Assembly (NCBI RefSeq): GCF_001625215.2
Contig: NC_030383.2
Span: 12,722,779-12,786,778 of the forward strand
Reading direction: 5' to 3'
Length of the DNA: 64,000 bases
From: Daucus carota subsp. sativus
Taxonomy: Eukaryota; Streptophyta; Magnoliopsida; Apiales; Apiaceae
Positions 1 through 11,574 of the stretch are shown here, piece after piece. The notes beneath the pieces are model-generated. The model was not told where the DNA came from. It searched no databases and was given only the letters and a program-made list of their open reading frames with translations. The translations under genes and the position numbers were made by a program. The number at the start of each line of letters is the position of its first letter. Position 1 is the first letter of the stretch.

Positions 1-2163
1 GACAGTGGGGCAACCGACCACATTTGTCCATTTCTTGATCAGTTTCAAGATTTTAAAGCTGTTACTGGAAATAATAGCTTCATTACTGTTCCAGATGGAA
101 GACAAATAAAAGTTCAGCACACTGGCACAATTAGACTAAACAATGACATAGTATTAAAACAAGTTTTACATGTTCCTGATTTTCATTTTAGTCTTATATC
201 TGTGAGTCAATTATGTGCTGATATGGATTGCCAGGTCAATTTTACTAATCAAGGTTGCTTTATTCAGGGCCTTTCAATGAACAGGCCTCCAATTCATCTT
301 GGTAAATTCTGTAATGGACTATACAGTACAAAGGCTACATTGGATGGTAAAAGGTCATATCCTACACAACTTTGTACTGCTGCTCTTAATAAAGTGGATG
401 AAGCTAAACTTTGGCATGTCAGGCTGGGACACATGCCTTTCCAACAACTTTCTCTAATCACTCCTGTTGTTTCTGTTAAAGAATGCTTATCTACAAGCAT
501 ATGTCAAATCTGTCCAGCTGCAAGGCAAACTAGACAACCATTCCCTGTGAGTACTATAAAGTCTACTGCTGCATTTCAATTGTTACATTTAGATGTTTGG
601 GGCCCATATAAAACCAAGTCTTTAACTGGTTGTACTCAATTCCTGACAATTGTTGATGACTTTAGTCGTTTTACTTGGGTACATCTACTCAAATATAAAT
701 CTGAAGTGTGCTCTGTACTGCAAAAATTCTTTGATTATGTGCAAAATCAGTTTAAGACATCTGTGCAATGTGTTCGTTCTGATAATGCTCTTGAATTGAG
801 TGAAGGTGCTGTTAAGTCTTTATATATGCAGCATGGCATAATACATCAGAAAACCTGTGTTTACACTCCACAACAAAATGGTGTTGTGGAGCGGAAACAC
901 AGACATTTACTGGAAACTACAAGAGCGTTACATATTCAGTCAAATCTTCCGGATAGATTTTGGGGTGATGCAGTTTTATGTGCTACATATTTGATTAATA
1001 GAATGCCACTGACATGTCTAGATAATCAAAGCCCTTACTTCAGACTCTATAAAGACAAACCATGCTTGCTTAACCTTAGATCTTATGGTTGCCTGTGTTT
1101 CTTTTCTACATTAAAAGTCCATCGGACAAAACTTGACCCCAGAGCTAAGGCTGGTGTTTTCATAGGATATTGTAACACTACTAAAGGCTACAGAGTATTT
1201 GACATGTCTAATAATACTGTTGTCATTACTCGAGATGTGGTCTTCCATGAGTTTACTTTTCCCTTTCACATCCTAGCTGCTACTAAACAGACTCAAACAC
1301 AGCTGTTGTCACAACCTTTTTTGCCCAAATCTTCATCAACTTTTGATGTTGATATAAACACTCCAGACTCACCTCCTACTTCACAACAAGATGTTGGTTC
1401 ACCACAGCACTTAAATTCACCACAAATCTCTGAGTCATCACAAAATTCTGGTTCACCACAGAATCATGTTTCGACACATGACTCTAGTTCAGCACAGAAC
1501 TCATCTCAGAATCAAAATTCTACTGGTACAATTCCTACTGATGTTATTAGGAGGTCAGAAAGAGCTAAGCATACACCTGTTTACCTGCAAGATTATGTGT
1601 GTAATGCTGTCACTAAACCCACTACTTCACACTGGTGTAATTTAGTGGCATCCAAAGCACTGCCACCAACTGTTCATTGTTTAGTAGCCAATCAATCAGT
1701 TTTAACTGAACCTAGTAGCTATAAACAAGCTGCTACAAACCCACTATGGGTGGATGCTATGCAAAAAGAAATTACAGCTCTTGAGAAGAATAAGACTTGG
1801 GAGCTCGTTCCTTTGCCTCCTGGAAAAAAGGCTATTGGAAGCCGTTGGGTTTTTAAAGTTAAGTTGAATGCTGATGGGACTCTTGAACGTTGCAAGGCTA
1901 GGCTGGTAGCAAAAGGCTACACTCAACAGTATGGCATTGATTTTGAAGAAACATTTTCCCCAGTGGTAAAAATGAGCACAGTTCGTTGTGTGATTGCTTT
2001 GGCTGCTTGCAGAAAGTGGAAATTGTTTCAACTAGACGTTAATAACGCCTTTCTCCACGGTGATCTCGATGAAGAGGTTTATATGCAGGTTCCAGATGGA
2101 TATCCTAATCCTCTTAATCTTGTATGTCGTCTTCGTAAGTCTATCTATGGATTACGACAATAA
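1..2163 (+). mobile_element. Ty1/copia retrotransposon fragment (protease-integrase-partial RT), truncated at both ends
   Basis: One open frame runs from base 1 to a stop at 2161-2163. It opens on the aspartic protease motif DSGATDHI, so the gag part lies outside the window. Next come a GAG-pre-integrase segment (LWHVRLGHM, then CxxC in CQIC), an integrase core (Asp in HLDVWG, Asp in RSDNA, Glu in VVERKHRH) and the start of a copia reverse transcriptase (GSRWVFKVK, KARLVAKGYTQ, QLDVNNAFLHGDL). The frame stops straight after SIYGLRQ, where intact elements continue into the YVDD region and RNase H. Those parts and a 3' LTR are not visible downstream, so the copy is dead or broken by a rearrangement. 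The break sits at the end of recognisable homology. The assignment to copia is certain from domain order (integrase before RT); the lineage is not assigned. Confidence 0.93.
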
Positions 2164-3342
2164 ATATAAATATTCGATTCTTGCATGAAATCTGATTGAA
2201 TTCGAGGTATTGACTTCTAAACAGAACCCGAACACTTTATAAATTGTATATGTACTGATTAATATACACATACATGTTGACGAAGGAATACATCTTTTGT
2301 CCGATAATGATACACTTCCCACGAGTAATGTTAAACGTTGTTAGACGAAACCCTAAAGGGAAACAAAATAATTTAGTATTATGTTTTTTTCTTATATTAT
2401 TGTTATTAACATACCTACACTCTCATTTTGGATTCGATTAGATTTGAACTTTCTACCAAATGTGAAAATACTGTGCTCTGACTTATTCGAACTCCTTAAT
2501 ACGCCCGGGGTGTATGGATGTTGGATTCTTTCATTTTCATGAGAAGCTAAACCAAAGCACAGTTGCAGTGGCGTAAAAATATTTTTATCCAATTAATCGA
2601 CCTCAAGTTGTGATTGTCACTCATATATATAGCTTAGGACCATTGGATTATCAGATATGAAGGCGTATAAATTCAGATTTTTATGTAAGAAACTTCCGAG
2701 CGAGAAGGATCATTCTGTTTCATTCTTTTTAATTTAGTCTTTTCGTAATGTTTTATCAAATATAAGGTGGGTGCGGGTGAAAGGGACAAGATGGGTGTCT
2801 AAATGTGGATAAATAATTAGACAAACAAAATCACAGATAAAAAATTTGCCCCTTAGAATGTCAAACAATAGTGTGCAGAAAAAAGTTTAGCGTATTTTCC
2901 GCGCAAGGACAAACAAGCAAAGCTGGCGCATTGCCACGTGAACTGCGAGGCCACCGTTGGATGGACATGCAACGGCTACGATTAGTCGTTTCTAGATGAC
3001 AAATTCAGAACAACTGCTGGACAACTGTAGATGGTGAAAAATAAGTTGCGAGAGAATGATAATCCAAATACTACCACTTTAAAGAGTGATTTATAAAGAG
3101 AGAAAAAGAAGAGAGAGAACCTCTTTAATCCACTCATGGATTTGTCTTAAATTGGAGTTGCAGTTACTTGAGTATCCATGGCGGCGTTGCAGGGTAATTG
3201 CCTTTATTTAATGCACCAAACCAATTAGACACAAACCTAATCTTAAGCCCTCGGTGCTCTATATATTATGTTACATAAATAACTCCACAGATTATAAATG
3301 AATGGAGATGTTCTCAAAATTAGGGTACTCAAACAGTAGAGA
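2164..3342. other. Intergenic region upstream of the SRS gene
   Basis: No gene is visible. The part next to the copia break shows no LTR or other recognisable retrotransposon sequence. Near the SRS gene there are GAGA-type purine runs (about 3098-3120) and a TATATATT at about 3260, some 80 bases before the start codon, which is a reasonable core promoter candidate. Confidence 0.5.
3260..3267 (+). promoter_or_regulatory. Candidate TATA box of the SRS gene
   Basis: TATATATT lies 83 bases before the ATG at 3343. Position and composition fit a plant TATA box, but AT-rich flanks make chance matches common. Confidence 0.35.
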
Positions 3343-3811
3343 ATGTCAGGTTTGTTTTCACTAGGAGGAAAAGATCAAGATCAACATCAAGAGACCAATT
3401 TCTACTTTTTCAAGAACGAGGAGATCTATAACAAGGGTTTCGAGCTATGGCAACAATACTATCATTTACACCAACAACAGAAGTCACAGCTTCAAGATGT
3501 GGATCTCTCTCTAGTAGCTGCTTCCGCTTCTAATTACTCTTCAACTAAGAGAACAATTACCACAACGGATGGTGATCAAGCACTTCTTTACAGATCATCG
3601 TCTTACGGTAGGAATATGATGAGTGGAAGTAGTAGCAGTAGTAGTATAAATTGTCTGGATTGCGGAAACCAGGCTAAGAAAGATTGTGTGCACATGAGGT
3701 GCAGGACTTGTTGCAAGAGCCGAGGGTTTCCTTGCCAGACTCATGTTAAGAGCACTTGGGTTCCTGCGGCCAAGAGGCGCGAGAAGCAACAACAATTACA
3801 TCTCTCTTCGG

Positions 3812-3894
<83 letters not shown>

Positions 3895-4416
3895 GAGCAT
3901 GACCAGAATCAGCTGAGTCTGATGAGAGCATCGGATAGTGTTAAAAGGCCAAGAGAGGATCCACTCAACTGCACTTTGACAAGCCATAATTCAGGTTATA
4001 TATGATTATAATGAATTTTTTTAAAATATAAGGTCTTGATAATATGATATTAATTAGAATATTTTTGTGTGTGGCTAGGGCTAGAAGTGGGGCAATTTCC
4101 AGAAGAAGTGAGCTCCACGGCCGTGTTTCGCTGTGTAAATGTTAGGGCAATGGATGATGCCGAAAAGCAGTATGCATATCAAACCGCTGTCCAAATCGGA
4201 GGCCATGTCTTCAAGGGACTTCTTTATGATCAAGGCCCTGAACACCGATTTGGCCCCGGTGATACTTCTACTGGCGGAGCTCAACAGCCACTTAATCTCA
4301 CAACTGCAACTACTAATTCTCCTGGAGTGACATGGCTAGACTCTTCAACCACCTATCCAACTCCACTCAATGCTTTCATGGCGAGTACACAATTTTTTCC
4401 ACCGCCAAGGCCTTAA
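3343..4416 (+). CDS. SRS: SHI-RELATED SEQUENCE (SRS/STY) transcription factor
   Basis: Two exons, 3343-3994 and 4079-4416, give 329 aa. The intron has a tcaG|GT donor and a ctag|GG acceptor and splits a Gly codon, so phase is kept. The N-terminus MSGLFSLGG and the [15 protein letters not shown] stretch are typical of the family. A RING-like zinc domain follows (about residues 103-135, [20 protein letters not shown]) with the basic [11 protein letters not shown] tail. Exon 2 carries the family IGGH domain ([20 protein letters not shown]). SRS proteins are plant nuclear activators acting in auxin biosynthesis, gynoecium, stamen and lateral root development. Between the two domains sits a run of 27 Gln, all coded by CAA, which is unusual in length. 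Family membership is certain; the particular orthologue (SRS5/SRS7-like is suggested by gene neighbours) is not proved. Confidence 0.95.
3814..3894 (+). repeat. (CAA)27 coding microsatellite, polyglutamine
   Basis: Twenty-seven perfect CAA units in frame code for 27 Gln in the SRS protein between the RING-like domain and the IGGH domain. No unit is interrupted by CAG, so replication slippage and length variation between individuals are likely. Confidence 0.98.
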
Positions 4417-7135
4417 GATCGGTAGACAAAATAATGGTACTTACATCAATTCTGTATCACGGTATTTCCTTTATCTTTTCACCCAACAAAATCATGATTT
4501 AATTGTCTCGGACGTCAATGTATGGTACCTAAGTGGTAACAAATTTATGCTCTTATTAACAACGGGGATTATTATCTCTATAGGGTTGTAGGTAGTGACT
4601 GCTGTAATTTATTGATGGTAGAATGCAATATATGATGCTTGTAAGTTCTTTTCCTTAAATCTTGAGATTTTAGAAGAATTTGTCACTTAACATGATATCA
4701 AAGGCAGACTCGCACTTTAAAATTTTATGTCGCTTAACATTTATAACGACTAACGAGTGTTGAAATCTCAATCAGCTCAGACACATCTACGCCTAAGTGT
4801 CAGTGCAAGGGTTCTCTCAAGATAAGTGAGAGAGATGTGAGGTTGATTAGCTAATTTGTTCAAGTTTCAAGCAAGATTCTATATTGCTTATGATTGTTTA
4901 TCAGGATTAGAGTTTGTAGTAAGTCCTCAACAAATATATGTGATCCGATCCTTTAACTGTGCTTTTTGTAGTGTGTGTTTCATGCTACATATGGTTACGT
5001 GCTTACATTATGTAAGACGAGCTTTTCGTTTCTTGAATTCATTCAATATTCTCCCTGTGCATTCGATTTGATATGATTTGATTTTTAATCTGCTTTTTGG
5101 TTGGTTTTTGAACTCGATGCTGCTTTCCCCGTTTACCCGGTCTCTTGCCGGATATTTATGTGGCTAGTGCCTTTTAGCTCTCTTAATCATTCAGTGTTTA
5201 TCAGTTCATGTCCAAAATATTGTCGAATTATATTTACACATTTCATTTAAATAAATATGTTATAATTTCATATATCTTGTTTGGTCTGAGGTGCCCTAAA
5301 ATAATATTGTTAATATTGATATGCCTTTAATTTTCTTTACTCGGAATGTTTGTCTCTAGAGTTCCATCATGCAGTTCTCATCTACATACCTTTAAATATT
5401 TGTGATCAAGAATGGAAGGCCTGCTTCAAGCCTTCAACTCAGAGAATCTGTCTCCTGTTTGCCATATATTTTGCGTGAAATGTGTATCTTCTGTCTATCA
5501 ATAATCAATACAAGTTTGATTTTCTGGACCTTAATGTACATTTCTCTCTCACACAGACACACAGCAACTGGTCAAAACATAAGAAGATTTTAATTTGCTT
5601 TGGAAATAGGTTGAAGTACTTGCATGGAACGTGATGCTAGTTTACGAGTCAGGCTTTGAAGGAGGGGGTGATAAATTAACATGCTAAGGACTCGGATCAT
5701 GTAGGCTAGAAGATAGTATGTTCAACTCATTAACATGCATATCTGGTTATAAGTTAAAGGCATATGTGATAGAGGGCAGTACACACTTCGACGGTGAGAG
5801 TAAGAACATATTAAAGGTTCTTCATTGTCAAAACTCTTTCTCATAACAACTGTCTAATTTTCACATATACAAAAATATAGTTGACTATTAATAATTTGTC
5901 CATATAGTAGCATTTGAAGGCCAATAAACATATATTATCAACTTTATTCATATATGGACAAAAACCTATAGTTTTCGCGATGATGAATGAACATGCATAG
6001 AGAACAGGAACAAAGTATTATTAGCTAGCTATTTGAATTTTGACAATTGTAAATATCAATTATTAACAAAAAATTATTATGTCGAGAATTGGAAAGAAAA
6101 AACAATTATAGAGTTTTATAAAAACATTTGAAACATCACCATGACTAAATAAAAATTTATGAATTCTAGTGTATATTTTAGATAACATATTTAGATTTTA
6201 GAAAATTATATACTATTTATTTTGATAGATTCAAAAAATAAATATAAAATTAAAAAATAGCAATAAATATTTTAAGATCTAAATATATTATCTGAAATAT
6301 TAAAATTCACAACTTTTTATACCTAGTTGTGATCATATTCAAGAAAATGTGTCAAATTTTATAAAAATTATTTGTACTCTCATAACAAATGTGCAGAAGT
6401 ATATGATATTTTTCTTGAAACTAATTCATAATTATATTTATTATAATTTTAATGATCAAACATATCAGGAGCAAGATGGTGTGAACTCCGTTTCATTGAC
6501 CAATCATCTTTCTCCTTTAACTAACTTATTCGAAAAATAGTTAAATAAAAAATGATTGTTTGTGTGCACGTAATATCCCTGCAAAATATCAAAGAAATAA
6601 AAGGTTCAAACTTAAACTACGACACACTCCCTGTGATTTCAACAAAAACGCGCCAATGTCGTGTTACATGTGTTTGTGTTGCCCCGGTATAAAGTTACAG
6701 AAAATTCAAAATTGTATTAATATTTACTTTTGGGTTTATGTAAGCTTGTAAAGTTACTATATTTAATCCTCATGTTTAGCGGATATCTGACTTGATAATT
6801 AAAAAAAATAAAAAAGTATGTGATTTGTCAAAAGTAGTTTTTAGGAAATAGCAGGCACATAAGAAAGTCTGCTTGGTACGTGGATCAGTCATCCGGTCAG
6901 ATCGGATTAACTGCAAGGATGATTAATTATACAGCAGCATGGTATATAGGGTGTGGAATGGTTAAGTAGGAAGGCAGAGGCGTGGCCATACCTATAGAAA
7001 GCAAGGCCCAATTTTATATGCATAATTCATCTTCTGCCCTCTTCAACAATTCTGCTTCGTTAATGTAGCTACCACTACCAGTGCATGCACACCGTTTCGG
7101 TACAATTTATGGTGATACAGATTGAAATTAAGATA
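4417..7135. other. Intergenic region without recognisable gene
   Basis: AT-rich sequence, with short open frames that lack domain signatures. About 4680-4850 resembles weathered repeat sequence. An imperfect palindrome lies near 6108-6362 (listed separately). No RNA gene or conserved coding segment was seen. Confidence 0.5.
6108..6362. repeat. Imperfect palindromic AT-rich element (foldback MITE candidate)
   Basis: The left arm (ataaaaatttatgaattcta, then ataacatatttagatttta) is mirrored on the right (taaatatattatctgaaatatt, then gaattc-like aattcacaactttttat). The axis lies near 6240. Ends and target duplication are not resolved. Similar core words (atatatttagatttt) occur in the foldback family at 7136 and 53825, so it may be a degraded relative. 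Confidence 0.45.
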
Positions 7136-7687
7136 GGGTTAATTATCTAGTTGGTCACTGAAGTGGGCTTAATGTATCAAGTTGGTCACTGAACTCAAAA
7201 CGGTATCAAGATGGTCACTGAAGTGGCCATAAATATCAAACAAGTCACTTGAAATATAAGTTCAAGCACTAAAAATATTATTTTTAAAGTTTTACACATT
7301 ATTTTTGAATGTTACCAAAACCAAAGAAAAGGTTATGACTTCTAATATTTATGATAATATATTTAGATTTTATCAAGTTTATTTAATATTTATTTTTAAT
7401 TAAAACAAAAAAAAACTATATGATAAAATATAAACAATAAATAAACTTGATAAAATCTAAATATATTATCATAAATATTAGAAGTCATAACCTTTTCCTT
7501 GGTTTTGATAACATTCAAAAATAATATGTAAAACTTTATAAATAATATTTTTAGTGCTTGAACTTATATTTCAAGTGACTTGTTTGATATTTATGGCCAC
7601 TTTAGTGACCATCTTGATACCGTTTTGAGTTCAGTGACCAACTTGATACATTAAGCCCACTTCAGTGACCAACTTGATAATTAACCC
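7136..7687. mobile_element. Palindromic foldback element, copy 1 (Mutator-like MITE candidate)
   Basis: The 552-bp element begins GGGTTAATTATC and ends in the inverse, and nearly its whole length is two inverted arms of about 250 bases around a short A-rich centre at about 7410. The arms contain the repeated phrase TTGGTCACTGAA. It is flanked by a perfect 10-bp direct repeat, aattaagata (7126-7135 and 7688-7697), which is read as the target duplication. A second copy is at 53825-54377. Target duplications of 9-10 bp and long inverted arms point to a Mutator-type transposase acting in trans. It has no coding capacity. Confidence 0.88.
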
Positions 7688-7697
7688 AATTAAGATA

Positions 7698-8342
7698 TGG
7701 TGGTCCAATTTGCAGCCTTCACACTAACATTATTCTTTTATTCTCCTCTTGCACACGGTCTCTGCATGCTGAATCTCTTGTTCGTTTTCTTTTATCGATT
7801 TATGATACATTTCAAAAATATTTTATTATCTTGATCATGACCCATGGTGTCATATTTAGGGAAATTCCAAAAAGAGGCGGTTTGGTAACGGTTTAAAAAC
7901 CGGTTTCTGTATTTATAAATTAGAAACACTTATTTATTTTAAGCAAGAAGTACTAAACTCATTTAAACGACCCCAAAATCTGGTCCAGTCCCCGTTACAG
8001 CAAAAACAGCTAAAGCTATATACTGATCGTATGGTTCCGGTCATTTTTATATTATAAACGATTATAATGACCATTTCAATATATAAACGATCGAGAAGTT
8101 CTAGTGTCATTTTTAAGAGTGTTGGAAAATAAAAAGAACAATCAAAAAAGATTTCAATGTGACTGAATCTGCAGAATATATAAAAATAAAAGATGTGATC
8201 AGAATTAGTCGAAGACCAATGTCTTCCATGACGAGATTTTCACTTTTAATCTCGCCAAAAATTTCAAAATATTTCATAAACATGAACACATCACGTATAC
8301 TCAGAAAATCATCATTCATCGACGTAGACTTATATATTTATA
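7698..8342. other. Intergenic spacer, nothing recognised
   Basis: AT-rich DNA between two mobile elements. No coding signature or structured repeat was identified. Confidence 0.4.
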
Positions 8343-8729
8343 GGGGGATGATCAAATACAAACTTTTTTTTTCGTAAAAACTACAAACTAATCTGCACCT
8401 TTGATTATTATTTACCATCTTTTAATCTGGGTCACTTATTTACTTAATATAAAAAGAAATAAAAAGACAGATATTTTGTTAATCGCTTGTCATTAATTCA
8501 TATGCTTTCTCTCTCTAAGAAGTACTACTCTCTCTAGTAATCTTTTCTCTGAAATCTCTCAACTCTTCAGTGATATCCATAGTCTCTCTAGCTCGGTGCC
8601 CTCTCTCGTCTTTCTCGGTGCTCTCTCTCGTCTCTCTCCGTGCTCTGTTTAGTCTTCGCATCTTCATCATCTATCGCAATCAAAATCAAACTCAGTTTTT
8701 GGAGCTGTTGATTTTATAATTGGTGTACG

Positions 8730-9582
8730 ATGATTACAACAGATCTCATCAAAATCAGTGATAATCAAGGTGATTACTTTACTTTTATTGTTCGATTTAC
8801 TATGTAGATATGGAGAAAATGATGTACTAAGTGTTTTGTTTGAAAGTCGTAGTTTCTTGTTGATTCAATTAGCATACGTATGAATGTCTTGTAGTTTTTT
8901 TATTGATATATGATGTTAACTAGTAAATTAGATGAGTTTAATTAGTAAATTATGTATTAATTGGTAATTTCATGTTTATGATTTGGTTTATTATTCAACT
9001 TCTTCTGTGTTTTGGTCACATATGAATTTGTTCTGTTTAGTAAGACGTTTTTGTTTTGTTATGGCTGAACTTAATCTAATTTTGTGGTTTATTGTAGTGT
9101 ATCAAAGTTATCAGTTCAATGTAAGTCCATATTCACTATAATATAAATCTACAATCACTATAATTTGATGATGTAAATCACTACAGTATAATATAGGTTT
9201 GTAATTGTTATGCAGTTGATTAGTAGTGTGTGTAGTTTTTGCTTTTAATTGTTGTTCATATGCGGATGCAGGTTTTAGTTGTGGTGACTTGTCTTGTATT
9301 AGTAGTTCAAATGCGAGTTGTGATCTTTCTTCTGGTGAAAATGATGGTCAATTATCAAGTTATGTTTTGTCTCCTGGTGGACGGAAATATTATTCACCAT
9401 CTGTTGTTGATCTTAGTTGTGTGCCAGATGTTAATCAAGTTCATGACAACTTGGAAAAAGCGTTTGTATTTTACAGGAATTATGGTCATTTAGGAGGTTT
9501 TGATGTTCGTAAAGAAACAGAAAAGAGAGCTGATGATGGAACTATTATTCTTAAGCATTTTGTTCCTAAGGGAACAGAATAG
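8730..9582 (+). pseudogene. FAR1-like DNA-binding domain remnant
   Basis: The best model joins 8730-8769 (begins MITTDLIKISDNQ) to 9272-9582, through a caag|GT donor and gcag|GT acceptor that keep phase, giving 116 aa. A possible extra exon near 9097-9119 would break the phase. The C-terminal part (LEKAFVFYRNYGHLGGFDVR, then an Arg/Lys-rich turn and GTIILKHFV) matches the start of the FAR1 domain found in FHY3/FAR1 proteins and related Mutator transposases. The frame stops at 9580-9582, before the zinc-binding Cys/His residues. The MULE transposase and SWIM domains are absent. The start and intron are inference; the domain match is moderate. Confidence 0.6.
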
Positions 9583-10248
9583 AGAACTGATGACTGCAGG
9601 ATATGTGATAAGAAGAAGAAGAAAGCACTTCATTAAGAAAGTGTAGATTGAAGAAAAGTTGTTGTAAAAGTGATCATATTTTGTTTAAAATGTACAGTAG
9701 TTAGTATGAATTTGATATTACTTAGTTTTTGACAATTTATGTTCATTTGAATGAAAATATTGTGGATTATATAGTAAATATATTTTGCAATCATTAATTT
9801 TTTATGGTCCAACTACTAAAATGTGATGTTGTAATCACTAGAATGTGAGTTCCAATCACTGAAGTTTAGCTGTATTTTAAAAATAGTAGTTATGTTTTTT
9901 AGGAGTTAGTTTTGTGTTTGCAGTTCAATGGTTTGAGATTTGTACATATTATAGTAAAATTTGAAGCACATATTACAATTTTGGAACATGTTAGTAGCAT
10001 AAATTAAATTACTCATATTAGTGAACTGAATTTGCTACCTCTGAAGAAGTTAAAAGTAAAATTGAACAGTTTAAAATTTTTTGTACAATAGCATCCTCAA
10101 AAAGTGAATAAGCAAGATAGAATACCACATATGATTTGTCATACAATCATTGCTTGTCAAGTATTTACAAAAATAAGCTAACTAGTTCTTAAACAATCAT
10201 TGTTTGTCAAGTTGTCGTGAATTTCATCAAAACTAGTTGCTGAACAAA

Positions 10249-11574
10249 TCATTGGGGTTTGTCTGCGGCTTCATTGAGAGTGGTGGTGAGGTTTTTTGCA
10301 AATGTGACTGTCTTCATGTTATCAGCCTTTCGTTGAGTAGTCACTGCAATATCTTCTTCTTGAGACGTTTGTGAAGATTGGATGGAAAAATTGACCAGTC
10401 TCTTTGATGCCATATCAATATTTAATTCCTTCCCCACTTTTATGATTTCTGATCTCCTCTCATTCAGTGTTGAAGATAAAATCATATTGTTATATTTGAG
10501 TCGGAGTCTCATACTTTTGCGGAAACTTTGTTGTCTTATTCTGGAGCTTCTTCTAAGCTGTGGTCTGTGTCCTGCAAACATGAATCTCGGAAAGGGATTA
10601 AACATACATGCCATTTTTTGACATGTAGAACTATGTAGATATGTGATTACAATATTTGACACTAACAAAATATAAAACAATAACTATAAACAACTCTAAT
10701 AAAAACTATTTGAATACAAATGACAAAATAAGAACGAAAATATTTAAACAACATCGCCCGCCCCCTAGAAGTCATCACCCACCCTCTAAAAGTCACCATC
10801 CCCCCGACACTGTAGTTTAGTACTCTGTAATAACAAGTACCATAAAGCAAGCCTATAATCACTGTAAATCAAGACTAGAATCACTAAGTTTTTCAGCATA
10901 ATTAGTGGAATTAATCACTATGTTTAACATTAACATTATAGTTAACACTACTTTGTAATAGCAACAAATACTTTAAAGCAAGCCTATAATCACTATAATC
11001 CAACAACCACCACTAAAAGTCATCATCCCCCCTAGAAGTCATCACCCGCCCTCTAAAAGTCATCATGCCCCCAACTCTGAAGTTTAGTACTCTGTAATAA
11101 CAAGTACCATAAAGCAAGCCTATAATCACTGTAAATCAAGACTGGAATCACTAAGTTTCTCAGCATAATTAGTGGATTAATCAGTTTGTTTAACATTAAC
11201 ATTATAGTTAACACTACTTTGTAATAGCAACAAATACTTTAAAGCAAGCCTATAATCACTATAATCCAACAACCACCAGTAAAAGTCACCATCTCCCCTA
11301 GAAGTCATCACCCGCCCTATAAAAGTCATCATCCCCCCTACTCTGTAGTCTAGTACTCTGTAATATCACAATCACAAAAATAGAATGTACACAATCAGTA
11401 ACACATAATGTGCAAAATAACACAATCAATAGCAATCAGTAACACATAATGTGCAAAATATAACGTACACAATCAGTAACATATAATGTGCAAAATAACA
11501 CAATCAATAACACAGAAAATGTTCAAAATCTCCTTACAAACAAGAATCAACATACCTCCTCTAGTTCTAGCCAT
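10249..11574 (-). CDS. Small basic protein, second gene of the Mutator-like element
   Basis: Two exons on the minus strand: 11574-11556 (MARTRG) and 10571-10249. The donor GAG|gtatgt and acceptor ttgcag|GA split a Gly codon, giving 113 aa. The N-terminus is strongly basic (MARTRGGHRPQLRRSSRIR), suggesting nucleic acid binding or nuclear entry, followed by a Ser/Thr/Gln-rich tail with no recognised domain. The 984-base intron holds the tandem repeats at about 10760-11520. It faces the FAR1-like gene, in the same relative layout as mudrB. Function is unknown. An alternative is that the match of phases is chance and this is non-coding, but the clean junction argues against it. Confidence 0.5.
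10760..11520. repeat. Tandem repeats inside the Mutator-like element
   Basis: A unit of about 267 bases, marked by tagtactctgtaata and by aagcaagcctataatcact, occurs twice in full and once in part (markers near 10818, 11084 and 11350). It is followed by shorter repeats built on cacaatcagtaacacataat (about 11370-11520). The array includes runs of CCCCCC next to AGAAGTCATCACC phrases. Confidence 0.8.

Noticed and set aside
3746..3987. Minus-strand open frames coding poly-Val and poly-Leu across the CAA tract
   Set aside because: They are only the antisense reading of the (CAA)27 repeat inside the SRS exon.
9097..9119. Extra exon between the two FAR1-like exons
   Set aside because: Including it breaks the reading phase; joining 8769 to 9272 directly keeps it.
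10382..10621. Plus-strand 79-aa frame
   Set aside because: It is antisense to the second exon of the small basic gene.
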